Origin: Myxococcaceae bacterium
GTDB lineage: Bacteria; Myxococcota; Myxococcia; Myxococcales; Myxococcaceae
Direction of reading: 5' to 3'
Assembly (NCBI GenBank): GCA_025459425.1
Contig: JALOQF010000013.1
Span: 1 to 43,312, forward strand
Length of the DNA: 43,312 bases
The notes beneath the pieces were generated by a model. The model ran no database searches. It worked only from the letters and a program-made list of their open reading frames with translations, and was not told the origin of the DNA. The position numbers and the translations under genes are program-made. This document shows, in pieces, positions 8,969-16,621 of this stretch (its first letter is position 1; every line of letters begins with the position of its first letter).

Positions 8969-9202
8969 TCACTCGGCGACGCAGAGGGCCGCACCGTTCG
9001 GCGCGCCCTGCGGAGCGGTGCACGAGAACGTCTTGCCGCGGCAGGTGACCTTCCAGGCGTACGGAGTCGCGTCAGCCGAGATGGTCATCTCGGCCGGCTC
9101 GCAGCCGGTGCCGCCCGCCGACACGTTGGCGTACATCCCGTCAGCGCTCTTCGCGCAGCCAGCCAGCACCAGGAGCAGCACTCCGCACCAGAGTCGGGTC
9201 AT
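8969..9202 (-). CDS. Small lipoprotein, 77 residues
   Basis: The sequence begins with a short basic end and hydrophobic core and ends in a lipobox (VLAGC). The mature part is about 60 residues with four further cysteines (TGCEP, VTCRG, FSCTA, ALCVAE), probably forming two disulphides. I do not recognise the family. The chosen ATG gives a textbook lipoprotein signal; an ATG nine codons upstream (9229) is preceded by AGG and cannot be excluded. It lies between the pirin gene and the Cys-repeat protein gene, all on the minus strand. Confidence 0.6.
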   Translation of the reverse strand: MTRLWCGVLLLVLAGCAKSADGMYANVSAGGTGCEPAEMTISADATPYAWKVTCRGKTFSCTAPQGAPNGAALCVAE

Positions 9203-9262
9203 GGGAAGCACGTCGCGACGGAGGTGCATCCTGTCAACTCGAACCCCTGCCGCGACGGGTCC

Positions 9263-10048
9263 TCAATTGCATGAGCCGCGCGCCCAGTTCCGCTCGTGGG
9301 AGTCGATGACGAGGTTCTGGTCGGCTCGAACGCGCTCCCAGTACAGGAAGAAGCCGTCGGCGGTCTCGATGCAGGCGCCGATGGTGCCGTCCGGGACCGA
9401 GACGTCCTGAAACTCGTTGGCGCCGACGACGTACGGCAGGCGCACTTCGCGGTAGCGGCGGTCGCCCGGCTTGCCCCAGTAGAAGCGCACCACCGAGGCG
9501 CCGTGACGGTTCGTGAGCCGGAGGATTCGTTGGGCCTCGTCGTCGCGCCGCGAGCGTCGCCGCGGCTCGTCGTCGTCGCGGCGGCTCCGGGGCGCGTCGT
9601 CGTCATCGTCCCGCGTCCGTCGACGGCGCGGGCGGTCGTCATCGTCGTCGTCGCGTCGCCGGCGCGAGCGCTCGTCTTCGTCCTCGTCGTCCCGCCCGCG
9701 CCGACGGGGCAGGTCGTCCGCGGTGGCACGCCGGGCGCGCACGCCGACCCCCGCGCTGGCCATGCAGGACACCTTGTCGCGGCCCATCAGAATCGACTTG
9801 CAGGCGGACAGCTCGTCGGGGCCGTACGTCTTGTCGAGTGACGCCTGGAGGCAGGCCGTCTTCTCGGTGCCCATCAGCAGCGTCGAGCACACGGCAGCCG
9901 CGCCCGGCTGAACCGTGTGGCCCGCGACGACGGCGAGGCAGGCGGCCTTCTCACTGCCCATGAGAATCTGCCCGCAGACGCTGGCGCCACTCTGGGCGAC
10001 GGCTACCGACGAGACGGCGCAGAGGACGACGAACGGAGCGCGCGTCAC
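9263..10048 (-). CDS. Secreted protein with three C-x4-MG-x2-K-x2-C repeats and an Arg/Asp-rich linker
   Basis: 261 residues. A signal peptide ends near AVAQS. Residues about 25-97 hold three copies of a C-x4-MG-x(E/D)K-x2-C unit (CGQILMGSEKAAC, CSTLLMGTEKTAC, CKSILMGRDKVSC), spaced about 30 residues apart. A highly charged linker of about 70 residues made of alternating Arg and Asp/Glu blocks follows. The C-terminal domain of about 90 residues (ILRLTNRHGASVVRFYWG to the end) looks globular. I do not recognise the whole protein. Each repeat likely forms one disulphide or a small helical hairpin, which is inference. The GTG start overlaps the stop of the gene upstream (GTGA), so the pair is co-translated. 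The linker coding DNA is a CGTCGT-type low-complexity tract. Confidence 0.7.
   Translation of the reverse strand: MTRAPFVVLCAVSSVAVAQSGASVCGQILMGSEKAACLAVVAGHTVQPGAAAVCSTLLMGTEKTACLQASLDKTYGPDELSACKSILMGRDKVSCMASAGVGVRARRATADDLPRRRGRDDEDEDERSRRRRDDDDDDRPRRRRTRDDDDDAPRSRRDDDEPRRRSRRDDEAQRILRLTNRHGASVVRFYWGKPGDRRYREVRLPYVVGANEFQDVSVPDGTIGACIETADGFFLYWERVRADQNLVIDSHERNWARGSCN
9520..9720. repeat. Low-complexity CGTCGT-rich tract
   Basis: The tract encodes the Arg/Asp-rich linker of the gene on the minus strand. It contains many imperfect cgtcgt / gtcgtc runs, the kind of sequence that can change length by slippage in steps of three bases. Confidence 0.6.
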
Positions 10049-10731
10049 TGCAGCACCTTCGCCGCGCGGTTGAGCGATTTGGCGACGCGGTCGAGGCCGC
10101 GGGTGACGTCACGGCCCAGGCTGCTCCCGCACTTCCGGGACGCCTCGCGCGCCGCCTCGACCCGGTCGCGCGTGTCGTCGACGGTCTCGAGCGAGACGCT
10201 TCCGCCGAGCGCCTCGCGCGCCAGCTCGAGCTTGGCCGACACCTTGACGACGCAGCGGTCGTCCTCGTCCTGGAGCAGCTTGAGCAGGTCCTTCAGGTCG
10301 GTGTCCGCGTCGTCGAGGAACGAGCCCGCTTCCTTCTTCATCGCGGCCGTCGGCCCCTGGTTCGTCGCCCGGGCCACGGCCACCACCGGCGGCGCCCACG
10401 GGCCCTTGCCCACCAGCTCCAACGACTTGCCCTTCAGCCGCATGCGCAGCTCCGTGCCCGGCAGGAAGGTGACGTCTTGCGTGAGGAGCGTTCGCGCGTT
10501 GAAGCCCTCGAAGCAGCTCACCGTGACTTCGTGGGTGCCGGGCGCGACGTTGTCGGCCCGGTTGGGGCTGCCTCCGTTGACGGCGGCTTCCATCGTGCCG
10601 TCGATGGACAACCAGACGCTCTTGAAGATGCCCTGGCATTCGCTGCCGGGGTTGATGGTGATGGCGCCGTTCTGGGCGTGGGCTGCGAACGACAGGAACA
10701 ACGAGGCGAGGAGGAGCAATCGACGAGGCAT
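10045..10731 (-). CDS. Secreted hypothetical protein with C-terminal helical region
   Basis: 228 residues with a clear signal peptide (LLLLASLFLSFAAHAQ). The first half is a beta-rich domain with two cysteines (SECQG, VSCFEG) and a pattern recalling PEGA-like or carbohydrate-binding folds (APGTHEVTVSCFEG). The second half is helical and charged (about residues 120-225), with two cysteines (DRCVV, RKCGS), and may form a coiled-coil. The family is not recognised. The ATG is supported by GAAAGG upstream. Its stop overlaps the GTG of the Cys-repeat secreted protein, so the two probably act together in the envelope. Downstream of the kinase gene there are 185 bases before this start, where a promoter could lie. 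Confidence 0.65.
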   Translation of the reverse strand: MPRRLLLLASLFLSFAAHAQNGAITINPGSECQGIFKSVWLSIDGTMEAAVNGGSPNRADNVAPGTHEVTVSCFEGFNARTLLTQDVTFLPGTELRMRLKGKSLELVGKGPWAPPVVAVARATNQGPTAAMKKEAGSFLDDADTDLKDLLKLLQDEDDRCVVKVSAKLELAREALGGSVSLETVDDTRDRVEAAREASRKCGSSLGRDVTRGLDRVAKSLNRAAKVLQ

Positions 10732-10915
10732 GGGGTGGGGCCTTTCAGCGTGGGCGCGGTGCACCAGCGAGCGCACCGCCAGGAGGTGACACACAGGGAG
10801 AGAGGAGCAGCAGACGTCGCATGTCGGCCTGCAGACGGGCCCACCGGGCGCAGGTCTCACCGCGCAGCGCGGGGCGCCTGCGGACCGGGCGACGGTCTGG
10901 GCCGTGCTGTCCGGG

Positions 10916-13549
10916 TCAGCGTGTCGCGAGGCGCGCAGCCGCCGACCGCTGCGCGTCGTGCCGTGGGCCCTCGAGCGCGAGCACCCACGCGAGCAGCGCC
11001 GACACCCGCGCCTCGTCGCGGCCGAGCGCCCGCAGCGAGGTCGCCAGCCCCAGCTTCGCCTGGGCCACGTTCCACGCCGGCAGCCGTCGCTTCTCGAGCT
11101 GCGGCACGGTCTGCTCGAGCAGCGTCACGGCCTCGTCGTGCCGGCCGAGCAGGCCGAGCGCCAGGCCCTCGCCCATCTTCGAGTCCCACGCGTCGTCGTC
11201 GTCCGGCCCGTTCGTCTTCTCGACGATGGCGCGGGAGCGGCCGTACTCCTCGAGGGCCGTCGCGCCGTCACCGCGGCGGAAGGCGAGCTCACCGAGGTTG
11301 TAGTGGGGCGTCGCCAGCACCAGCGCGTCGGGGCCGAAGAGCCGTTCGCGGAGCTCGACTGAGCGCTCGAACGAGCCCTGCGCCTCGTCGAGCTTGCCGA
11401 GGTCGGCCTGGGCGCTGCCGAGGTTGTTGAGGGCCGCCGCGACGTCGGGGTGGCTGGGCGAGAGCACCTGCTCCATCAGCGCCAGGGAGCGCTGTGAGGC
11501 CTCGATGCCCTCGGCCGGCCGGCCGCTCTCGCGCAGCGCGGCGCTGAGGTTGCTGTAGAGCCGGGCACCGTTGACCGTCTGGAGCTGCCCCTTCGCCTCG
11601 ACGTCGCGCGCCAGCGTCGTCAGCAGCGGCACCGCGTCGGCGGCCCGGTCGGCGCGCATCAGCAGCACCGCCTCGACGTTGCCCAGCCGCACCGCCTGGG
11701 AGCCACGCTGGCTCTGCGGTGCCACGAGCGCCTTCGCGAGCCGGACCCAGGTCAACCCCGCTTCGGACTGCTTGCGGTCGACGCCGTCGAGGTACGCGAG
11801 CGCCACCGCGGCGTCGAAGGCCTGGGCCTCGTCACGTGCCAGGAGCGCCAGCTCGAGCGCCTCGAGGCCCCTCTCGCGGGCCTCGTCGAACTTCGAGAGG
11901 CGGTCGAGGCCAAGGCTCCACTCGAGGAGCGCATCGCTCGTCAGGGGTTTCCACCCGGCCGCGCGGGCCTCACGCACCGTCGCCTCGCCGAGCGCCACCG
12001 AGTCCTTCACGCGGCCCAGCAGCCTCGCCGCCCGCATCGTCGCGACCTTGCCCTGCACCGCTTCGATGCCTGCCCCCGCGGCGCCCGCTGGTGCCGGCTC
12101 GGCGTTGGTCAGAGAGCTCTCGAGGCACGCCTGCGGAGGCGACACGGACTCGACGGCCATCACCGCGCGCTCGACCACCTTGCCGTCGGCCGTCTCGAAG
12201 CCACGCAGCAGCGCGTCGACGTCGGACAGCCGTCTCGACAGGCAGGCCTGGCGAGCGGCGAGCAGGGCGTCCGAGTCGCCCTCGTACGCCGTGGCGACGC
12301 AGGCGCGCCGTCGGGCCTCGGCGAGCGAGGTGGCGAGCGCGTCGAGGGCCTTCAGCGTCTGGCGCGAGAGGTCGGCAGCGGCCGGGTGGTTCGTCGCCAG
12401 GAGGGCCCGCAGGACCGAGTCGCGGCGCCCGGCGCTCCAGAGGTCGCGCACCGGTGCATCGGCGGACTCACAGCGACCGCGCAGCTGGAAGGCGCCGAGC
12501 GCGACCACCGCCGCCGTGAGCGACACCAGCGCCCCTACGAGTAGCCGCTGCCGGCGTCGGCGCGGCGCCTGGAGCGCGGCGTCGAGGCGCGCGCGCACCT
12601 CGCGCATCGAGGGCCACCGTTCCTTCGGGTCGAAGGCGAGGCCCCGGCGGAGCACCTGAACGACCTGGGGGCTCACCTCGGCCGGCAGCGCTGGGGGGCC
12701 GCGCCGCATCTCGTCGAGGCGCGCCTCGACGGCGACCTGGGTGAAGGGCAGGCGCCCGGTGAGGCACTCGTAGAGCGAGACACAGAAGCTGAACTGGTCG
12801 GCGGCGGCGTCGGCAGGGGCCCCGCTCCAACGCTCGGGCGCGAGGTAGGCGGGCGTTCCCGACAGCTGACTGCGGGTGGCGGTGGTGGGCTGCGCGCCCG
12901 CCGGGTTGACGTCGGCCTGTCGGGCGAGGCCGAAGTCGACGACGACGACGCGCCCACTTCCGTCGACCAGCACGTTGTCGGGCTTGAAGTCCCGGTGAAT
13001 GACGCCCGCGTCATGCGCGGCGGCCAGCCCGTCGGCGGCGGAGCGGAACAGCTCCACCGTCCGCTGCCAGGGCGTGGTGGGCCCCAGCGCGAGGCGCAGG
13101 CTCCTGGCGCCCTGCACCAGCTCCATCACGATGACGTCGGCTTCTTCGTGCGCGAGCACGTCGTGCACGACGACGACGTTCGGGTGCTGCACCTTCGCGA
13201 GCGCGCGCGCCTCGAGGAGCAGCTGCGCGCGCAGGGCGTCGCGGTCGAGGCCCGTCGGCGAGGGGTAGAGCCACTTGAGCGCCACCGTCCGCTCGAGCGT
13301 CGAGTCGTGGGCCGAGTACACCTCGCCGAGGGCGCCCGCGCCCACCGAATCGAGCACCACGTAGCGCCCCACGACGAGGCCGCGGTGCGGGCCGTAGACC
13401 CGGGCCGGGCTCAGCACCTTCACCACCTGCGCGACGAGGGCGCGGCAGTCGCTGCACGCCGCGAGGTGACTCTCGACCGACGTCATGGCGGCGCCGGCGA
13501 GGTTGCCTTGAGCGAACTCGGCGAGCTCCGAGTCGTCGGGGTGGCTCAT
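10916..13549 (-). CDS. Transmembrane Ser/Thr kinase with zinc-finger N-terminus and TPR domain
   Basis: 877 residues. Residues 1-45 form a zf-HC2/anti-sigma-like finger (H28-x3-C32-x2-C35). A Hanks-type kinase domain spans about 61-330: glycine loop GAGALGEVY, K92 in VALK, HRD at 185-187, N192, DFG at 205-207 and APE at 237-239. The domain therefore looks catalytically complete. Basic residues and one transmembrane helix follow at about 335-355. The remaining 500 residues are alpha-helical repeats, with clear TPRs from about 650 on (ALNNLGSAQADLGKLDEA, TPHYNLGELAFRRGDGATA). The TPR part should face the periplasm. The start overlaps the stop of the sigma-factor gene by 4 bases. A plausible role is that the kinase senses an envelope signal and controls that sigma factor, through the finger, phosphorylation or both. 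That is inferred from gene fusion and coupling. Confidence 0.85.
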   Translation of the reverse strand: MSHPDDSELAEFAQGNLAGAAMTSVESHLAACSDCRALVAQVVKVLSPARVYGPHRGLVVGRYVVLDSVGAGALGEVYSAHDSTLERTVALKWLYPSPTGLDRDALRAQLLLEARALAKVQHPNVVVVHDVLAHEEADVIVMELVQGARSLRLALGPTTPWQRTVELFRSAADGLAAAHDAGVIHRDFKPDNVLVDGSGRVVVVDFGLARQADVNPAGAQPTTATRSQLSGTPAYLAPERWSGAPADAAADQFSFCVSLYECLTGRLPFTQVAVEARLDEMRRGPPALPAEVSPQVVQVLRRGLAFDPKERWPSMREVRARLDAALQAPRRRRQRLLVGALVSLTAAVVALGAFQLRGRCESADAPVRDLWSAGRRDSVLRALLATNHPAAADLSRQTLKALDALATSLAEARRRACVATAYEGDSDALLAARQACLSRRLSDVDALLRGFETADGKVVERAVMAVESVSPPQACLESSLTNAEPAPAGAAGAGIEAVQGKVATMRAARLLGRVKDSVALGEATVREARAAGWKPLTSDALLEWSLGLDRLSKFDEARERGLEALELALLARDEAQAFDAAVALAYLDGVDRKQSEAGLTWVRLAKALVAPQSQRGSQAVRLGNVEAVLLMRADRAADAVPLLTTLARDVEAKGQLQTVNGARLYSNLSAALRESGRPAEGIEASQRSLALMEQVLSPSHPDVAAALNNLGSAQADLGKLDEAQGSFERSVELRERLFGPDALVLATPHYNLGELAFRRGDGATALEEYGRSRAIVEKTNGPDDDDAWDSKMGEGLALGLLGRHDEAVTLLEQTVPQLEKRRLPAWNVAQAKLGLATSLRALGRDEARVSALLAWVLALEGPRHDAQRSAAARLATR

Positions 13550-14352
13550 GCGTCACCGCTCGCCGCTTCGGTGACGAAGCGACGCAGGCTCAGCTCGAAG
13601 CCGCTCTCGAGGCTGGCCATCAGGCCGTCGAGGTCGCCACCGGCGAGCCTCGTGCGGGCCGACAGGCGCTCCAGGGTGCCCCGCTGCAGCGCCTGGCGGG
13701 CCGAGGCCAGCCACCGCGCGACCGTCGCCCGGCTCACCTGGTACAGCGGCGCGAGCTCGTCGATGGAGGCGCCGTCGACGAGGTTCAGCTTGAGCAGCGC
13801 GCGCTCCCGAGGCGAGAGGGCGGCGAGTGACTCGCGAAAAGCGTTGGCGAAGAGCGCCGACTGGCCGGTGCGCGCGAGCTGACGCTCGAGGTCCACCGCG
13901 GCAGGGAGCTTCGCGAGGGGCTCCTCGTCGGACGTCTCGCGCTGGGTTGGCCCGCGGTGGGCGTCGGTCAGCGCGCGCACCGCCGTGGTGATGACGAACG
14001 CCTCGAAGGTGCCGACGCCGCGGTAGTGCTTGAGGCGCGCGCCCTGGTGCTCGACGAGCAGCCGCGTGCGGGTCGCCTGCAGGTGCTCCTCGACCGCCAC
14101 GTCCGTCGCGCCCAGCTTGCGCAGCGCGGCCTTGACCTTCGGCGTGACGAAGGCCTCGAAGCAGCGCAGCGCCTCGGGGCGCTGGTCGAACAGCGCGCAG
14201 GACAGGACGATGCCCGGGTCGAGCGCCGCGGGAGGCTTCTTGGCGACTTCGCTCAACCACGCCTCCAGCCGCTCACGCTCGACGGCGACCTGGAAGGTGC
14301 GGTGCGCGCGCTCGAGGAGCTGGTCGACCTCCGACGCGTCGAGCGAAGCCAC
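13546..14352 (-). CDS. Sigma-70 family (ECF-like) RNA polymerase sigma factor
   Basis: 268 residues. The C-terminal part has a sigma region-4-like helix-turn-helix (ALSPRERALLKLNLVDGASIDELAPLYQVSRATVARWLASAR). An N-terminal region-2-like segment includes FEAFVTPKVKAALRKLG and GVGTFEAFVITTAVRALTD. It is longer than minimal ECF factors and resembles a subgroup found in myxobacteria and planctomycetes that pairs with Ser/Thr kinases. It starts at GTG, nine bases from a 14-bp near-palindrome that may be its operator. Its stop overlaps the start of the kinase gene (ATGA). The N-terminal 60 residues are not readily matched to a domain by eye. An activator role for its own operon is possible but not shown. 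Confidence 0.75.
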   Translation of the reverse strand: MASLDASEVDQLLERAHRTFQVAVERERLEAWLSEVAKKPPAALDPGIVLSCALFDQRPEALRCFEAFVTPKVKAALRKLGATDVAVEEHLQATRTRLLVEHQGARLKHYRGVGTFEAFVITTAVRALTDAHRGPTQRETSDEEPLAKLPAAVDLERQLARTGQSALFANAFRESLAALSPRERALLKLNLVDGASIDELAPLYQVSRATVARWLASARQALQRGTLERLSARTRLAGGDLDGLMASLESGFELSLRRFVTEAASGDA

Positions 14353-14360
14353 GCATCGAA

Positions 14361-14374
14361 TTGACCCGGTTCAA
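14361..14374. promoter_or_regulatory. Near-palindrome upstream of the sigma-factor gene
   Basis: TTGACCCGGTTCAA is a 14-bp inverted repeat with one mismatched pair. It lies 8 bases before the GTG of the sigma gene and 165 bases before the divergent Cys-repeat lipoprotein gene. Its position suits an operator; the binding protein is unknown. Confidence 0.35.
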
Positions 14375-14538
14375 TCTGGCCTTGCAAGCACGTCATGCAC
14401 GGACAGACGGAATCCGAGGGGGCAGGTCTCATCGGCGTTGGCGCTTTCTTTTTCCGTGAGACCGCGCGCGCCGTGGCCCGTCTGCGGGGCACCGCGGGAG
14501 CGTTGGGTTCCCGTCTTCTTTCTCCTTCGAGGTGTGCC

Positions 14539-15270
14539 GTGTTTCGTCTCTTCGTCTCGTCTGTGGCCGTGTGGGTGCTCGTTTCTTCGTGTGGTCCCGT
14601 CGACATGGGCCCCGCCGGGAGTGGAGGCGGCACGGCGGTGAGCCCCGGGTTTGGCGCCGGAGCGTCGGGCGGTGGCGTGTCGGGTTCAGGCGGCGGCGCT
14701 GCGACCGGCGGCGGAGCGGCTTCGGGCGGTGGCTCCGGCAGCGGCGGCTCGTGCTGCATCAACGGCGCTTTCTACGCGTGCGCGACCAGCGCAGCGTTCG
14801 AGCAGTGCAGTGGCTTCGACGTGGGCGCCTGCCTCGCCGCGTGCAACCCGATGGACTTCATGTGCCCGGCGCAGTGCAGCCAGCGCGCAGCAGCCAGCCG
14901 GCCGGACCCCTCGGCGTGTACCCGCGACATGAGCCGCGACGGAACGTGCGGGAGCAGCACGACCTGCAACGACTTCCGGGGGAGCGCCTGCACGCTGTCG
15001 AGCCAGTGCTCATCGAACAACTGCACCGGCGGGTACTGCCGTTCGCGGTCGACCGGCTCGCGGTGCACGCTCAGCAGCCAGTGTGAATCGAACAACTGCA
15101 CCGACGGGTGTTGCCGCGGGACGAGCACCGGCTCGGCCTGCACGCTGTCGAGCCAGTGTGCCTCGAACAACTGCACGAATGGCCAATGCTCGGGGAATGG
15201 CCGGGGCAGCGCCTGCACGTTGTCGAGCCAGTGCACCTCGAACAACTGCACCGGCGGGCGGTGTCAGTAG
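14539..15270 (+). CDS. Cys-rich repeat lipoprotein
   Basis: 243 residues. The GTG start has GAGGTG eight bases upstream and gives a lipoprotein signal ending in LVSSC. A Gly/Ser/Ala-rich linker of about 55 residues follows. Next is a Cys-rich domain (SCCINGAFYAC...C..CNPMDFMCPAQC), then four tandem copies of a 25-residue unit with pattern CTLSSQC-x-SNNCT-x-G-x-C. Each repeat has four cysteines and probably forms a small disulphide knot. Similar Cys-rich units are common in secreted myxobacterial proteins; function is unknown. It faces the sigma-factor gene across 186 bases. The protein should sit on the cell surface, held out by the flexible linker. Confidence 0.75.
   Translation: MFRLFVSSVAVWVLVSSCGPVDMGPAGSGGGTAVSPGFGAGASGGGVSGSGGGAATGGGAASGGGSGSGGSCCINGAFYACATSAAFEQCSGFDVGACLAACNPMDFMCPAQCSQRAAASRPDPSACTRDMSRDGTCGSSTTCNDFRGSACTLSSQCSSNNCTGGYCRSRSTGSRCTLSSQCESNNCTDGCCRGTSTGSACTLSSQCASNNCTNGQCSGNGRGSACTLSSQCTSNNCTGGRCQ
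14986..15270 (+). repeat. Four tandem 75-bp repeats
   Basis: The marker CACG(C/T) recurs at 14991, 15066, 15141 and 15216, exactly 75 bases apart. Each unit encodes 25 residues with four cysteines at the end of the lipoprotein. The units differ mainly in the linker residues, so the array is not brand new. Confidence 0.8.
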
Positions 15271-15368
15271 CGCTGCGCTCCATCCCGCCGCGACCGGGCG
15301 AGGCTTTGCTGACCGACCTCGTACGTGGAGCGGCGGCGCACGCAGCTGATTCCGTGCAGGCACGCGCC

Positions 15369-16259
15369 TCAGAAACCGCGCGTGAGCCAACCACCCGCGA
15401 AGGCCTCGTCGTACACGTCGGGGTCGTGCCCCGGCACCACGTGCAGCTGCGGGTGGGCTTCGCTGAGCGCCTTCACCGCGGCCAGCTGCGCGAGCACCGC
15501 CCCGCGGTCTTCACCGAGGATCAGCGTGACGAGCGTCGCGCGCTCACGCACCTGCCGGTAGTTCTCGCGGTACCACGCGACGTCGCCGAGGAAGAGCAGC
15601 TCCTGGCCGTCGGCGCGTTGTACGAAGACGACCTGATGGCCGACGGTGTGCCCGGCCGCGCGCCACACCACCACGCCGGGCGCAATGGCCGTGGCCTTCT
15701 CGTACACGAGCCTGGTGCCGGGCAGGTCGCCGAGCTTCACGGGCGCGAGGTTGCCGGGCACCTGCAGCTGCTGGGGCGTCACCAGCCAGTTGAGGGACTT
15801 CACCTTCGGGTGCACCACGACGCCGCCCATGTGGTCGAAGTGTTCGTGGGTGACGACGATGAAGCGCGCGGGCTCCATGGCGGCGGTGACGCGCTCGAAT
15901 GCCCTGGCGTCGAAGAACGTCGCGCCCTGCGCCTTCGCGACCGCTTCGTCCATGCCGGTGTCGATGAGCCCGAAGGTGCCGTCGGCGTACCGGGCCTGAA
16001 AGGCGTAGACGTCGAGGTCGCGCATCGCCCACGACGCGCCAGCGAGAATGGCGCGCTCGGGAAACTGCAGCGTGGCGATGCGCTCGGCGCGCACCTCGGT
16101 GGGCCTGGCGCCCGGTCGCTCGTTCGCGAGGCGCCGCAGCTCGGCGAGGTCGAGGTCGAAGGTGCCGGCTGGCGTTCCGTTGCGTGCCGTGAGGTACCAG
16201 TACGAAGGCGCGGCGACGATGACGCCCGTCGCCAGCACGAGTGCGAACTTCTTCAACAT
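15369..16259 (-). CDS. MBL-fold metallohydrolase, membrane-anchored or secreted
   Basis: 296 residues. An N-terminal hydrophobic segment (about residues 5-22) is a signal anchor or signal peptide. The metallo-beta-lactamase fold follows, with the zinc motif H138-x-H140-x-D142-H143 (THEHFDH), then GHTVGH, the bridging Asp in LFLGDVAW and a late His in VVPGHD. The metal site appears complete. Substrates in this superfamily range from lactones to phosphodiesters and cannot be predicted here. The ATG is placed directly before the hydrophobic segment. The preceding 360 bases are non-coding and contain a perfect inverted repeat that may control this gene. It converges with the Cys-repeat lipoprotein gene, 98 bases apart. 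Confidence 0.85.
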   Translation of the reverse strand: MLKKFALVLATGVIVAAPSYWYLTARNGTPAGTFDLDLAELRRLANERPGARPTEVRAERIATLQFPERAILAGASWAMRDLDVYAFQARYADGTFGLIDTGMDEAVAKAQGATFFDARAFERVTAAMEPARFIVVTHEHFDHMGGVVVHPKVKSLNWLVTPQQLQVPGNLAPVKLGDLPGTRLVYEKATAIAPGVVVWRAAGHTVGHQVVFVQRADGQELLFLGDVAWYRENYRQVRERATLVTLILGEDRGAVLAQLAAVKALSEAHPQLHVVPGHDPDVYDEAFAGGWLTRGF

Positions 16260-16621
16260 GCGGCGCAAGAGAGCGCGAATCGGACACGGTGGCGAGCGCA
16301 AGCTCGAGCTCGGCCGGGTGGTCGGGGCTTTCGTTCCGGCCGGCACGCCCCTCGATGAAGGACCTCCGGCCTGGGCGAGGTCTCGCGACGCCGTTGAACC
16401 GTGACGCGTTGGCGTCGGCGTGTCAGCAAAGCTGACAGGAACACGACGAACCGACGACACGCGGCGGTCGACAACGTCAGCATGCCGGTGCTGCTCCGCC
16501 TCGCTTCGCCGCTGATTCGCCGACGCCCCGTCGGCCTTGGTGCGTCGCGGCGGTGCACCGCTGGTGACGAAGCCGAACCTGCGTCGCTCCCGAAGCCACC
16601 CCCTTCTTCGGAGCATGACCC
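16260..16621. other. Intergenic region between divergent genes
   Basis: No gene is recognised in these 362 bases, which separate the divergent MBL-fold gene and the lipoprotein gene at 16622. They contain one perfect inverted repeat (16421-16437). A GGAG ribosome site for the rightward gene lies at 16608-16611. Confidence 0.5.
16421..16437. promoter_or_regulatory. Perfect inverted repeat, candidate operator
   Basis: TGTCAGC-AAA-GCTGACA has 7-bp arms with no mismatch and a 3-base centre. It sits 162 bases upstream of the MBL-fold gene and 185 upstream of the divergent lipoprotein gene. There is no T-run, so an operator is more likely than a terminator. Confidence 0.45.

Noticed and set aside
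9513..9911. Ser/Arg-rich frame on the plus strand opposite the linker tract
   Set aside because: It is an antisense product of the Arg/Asp repeat DNA with no independent gene features.
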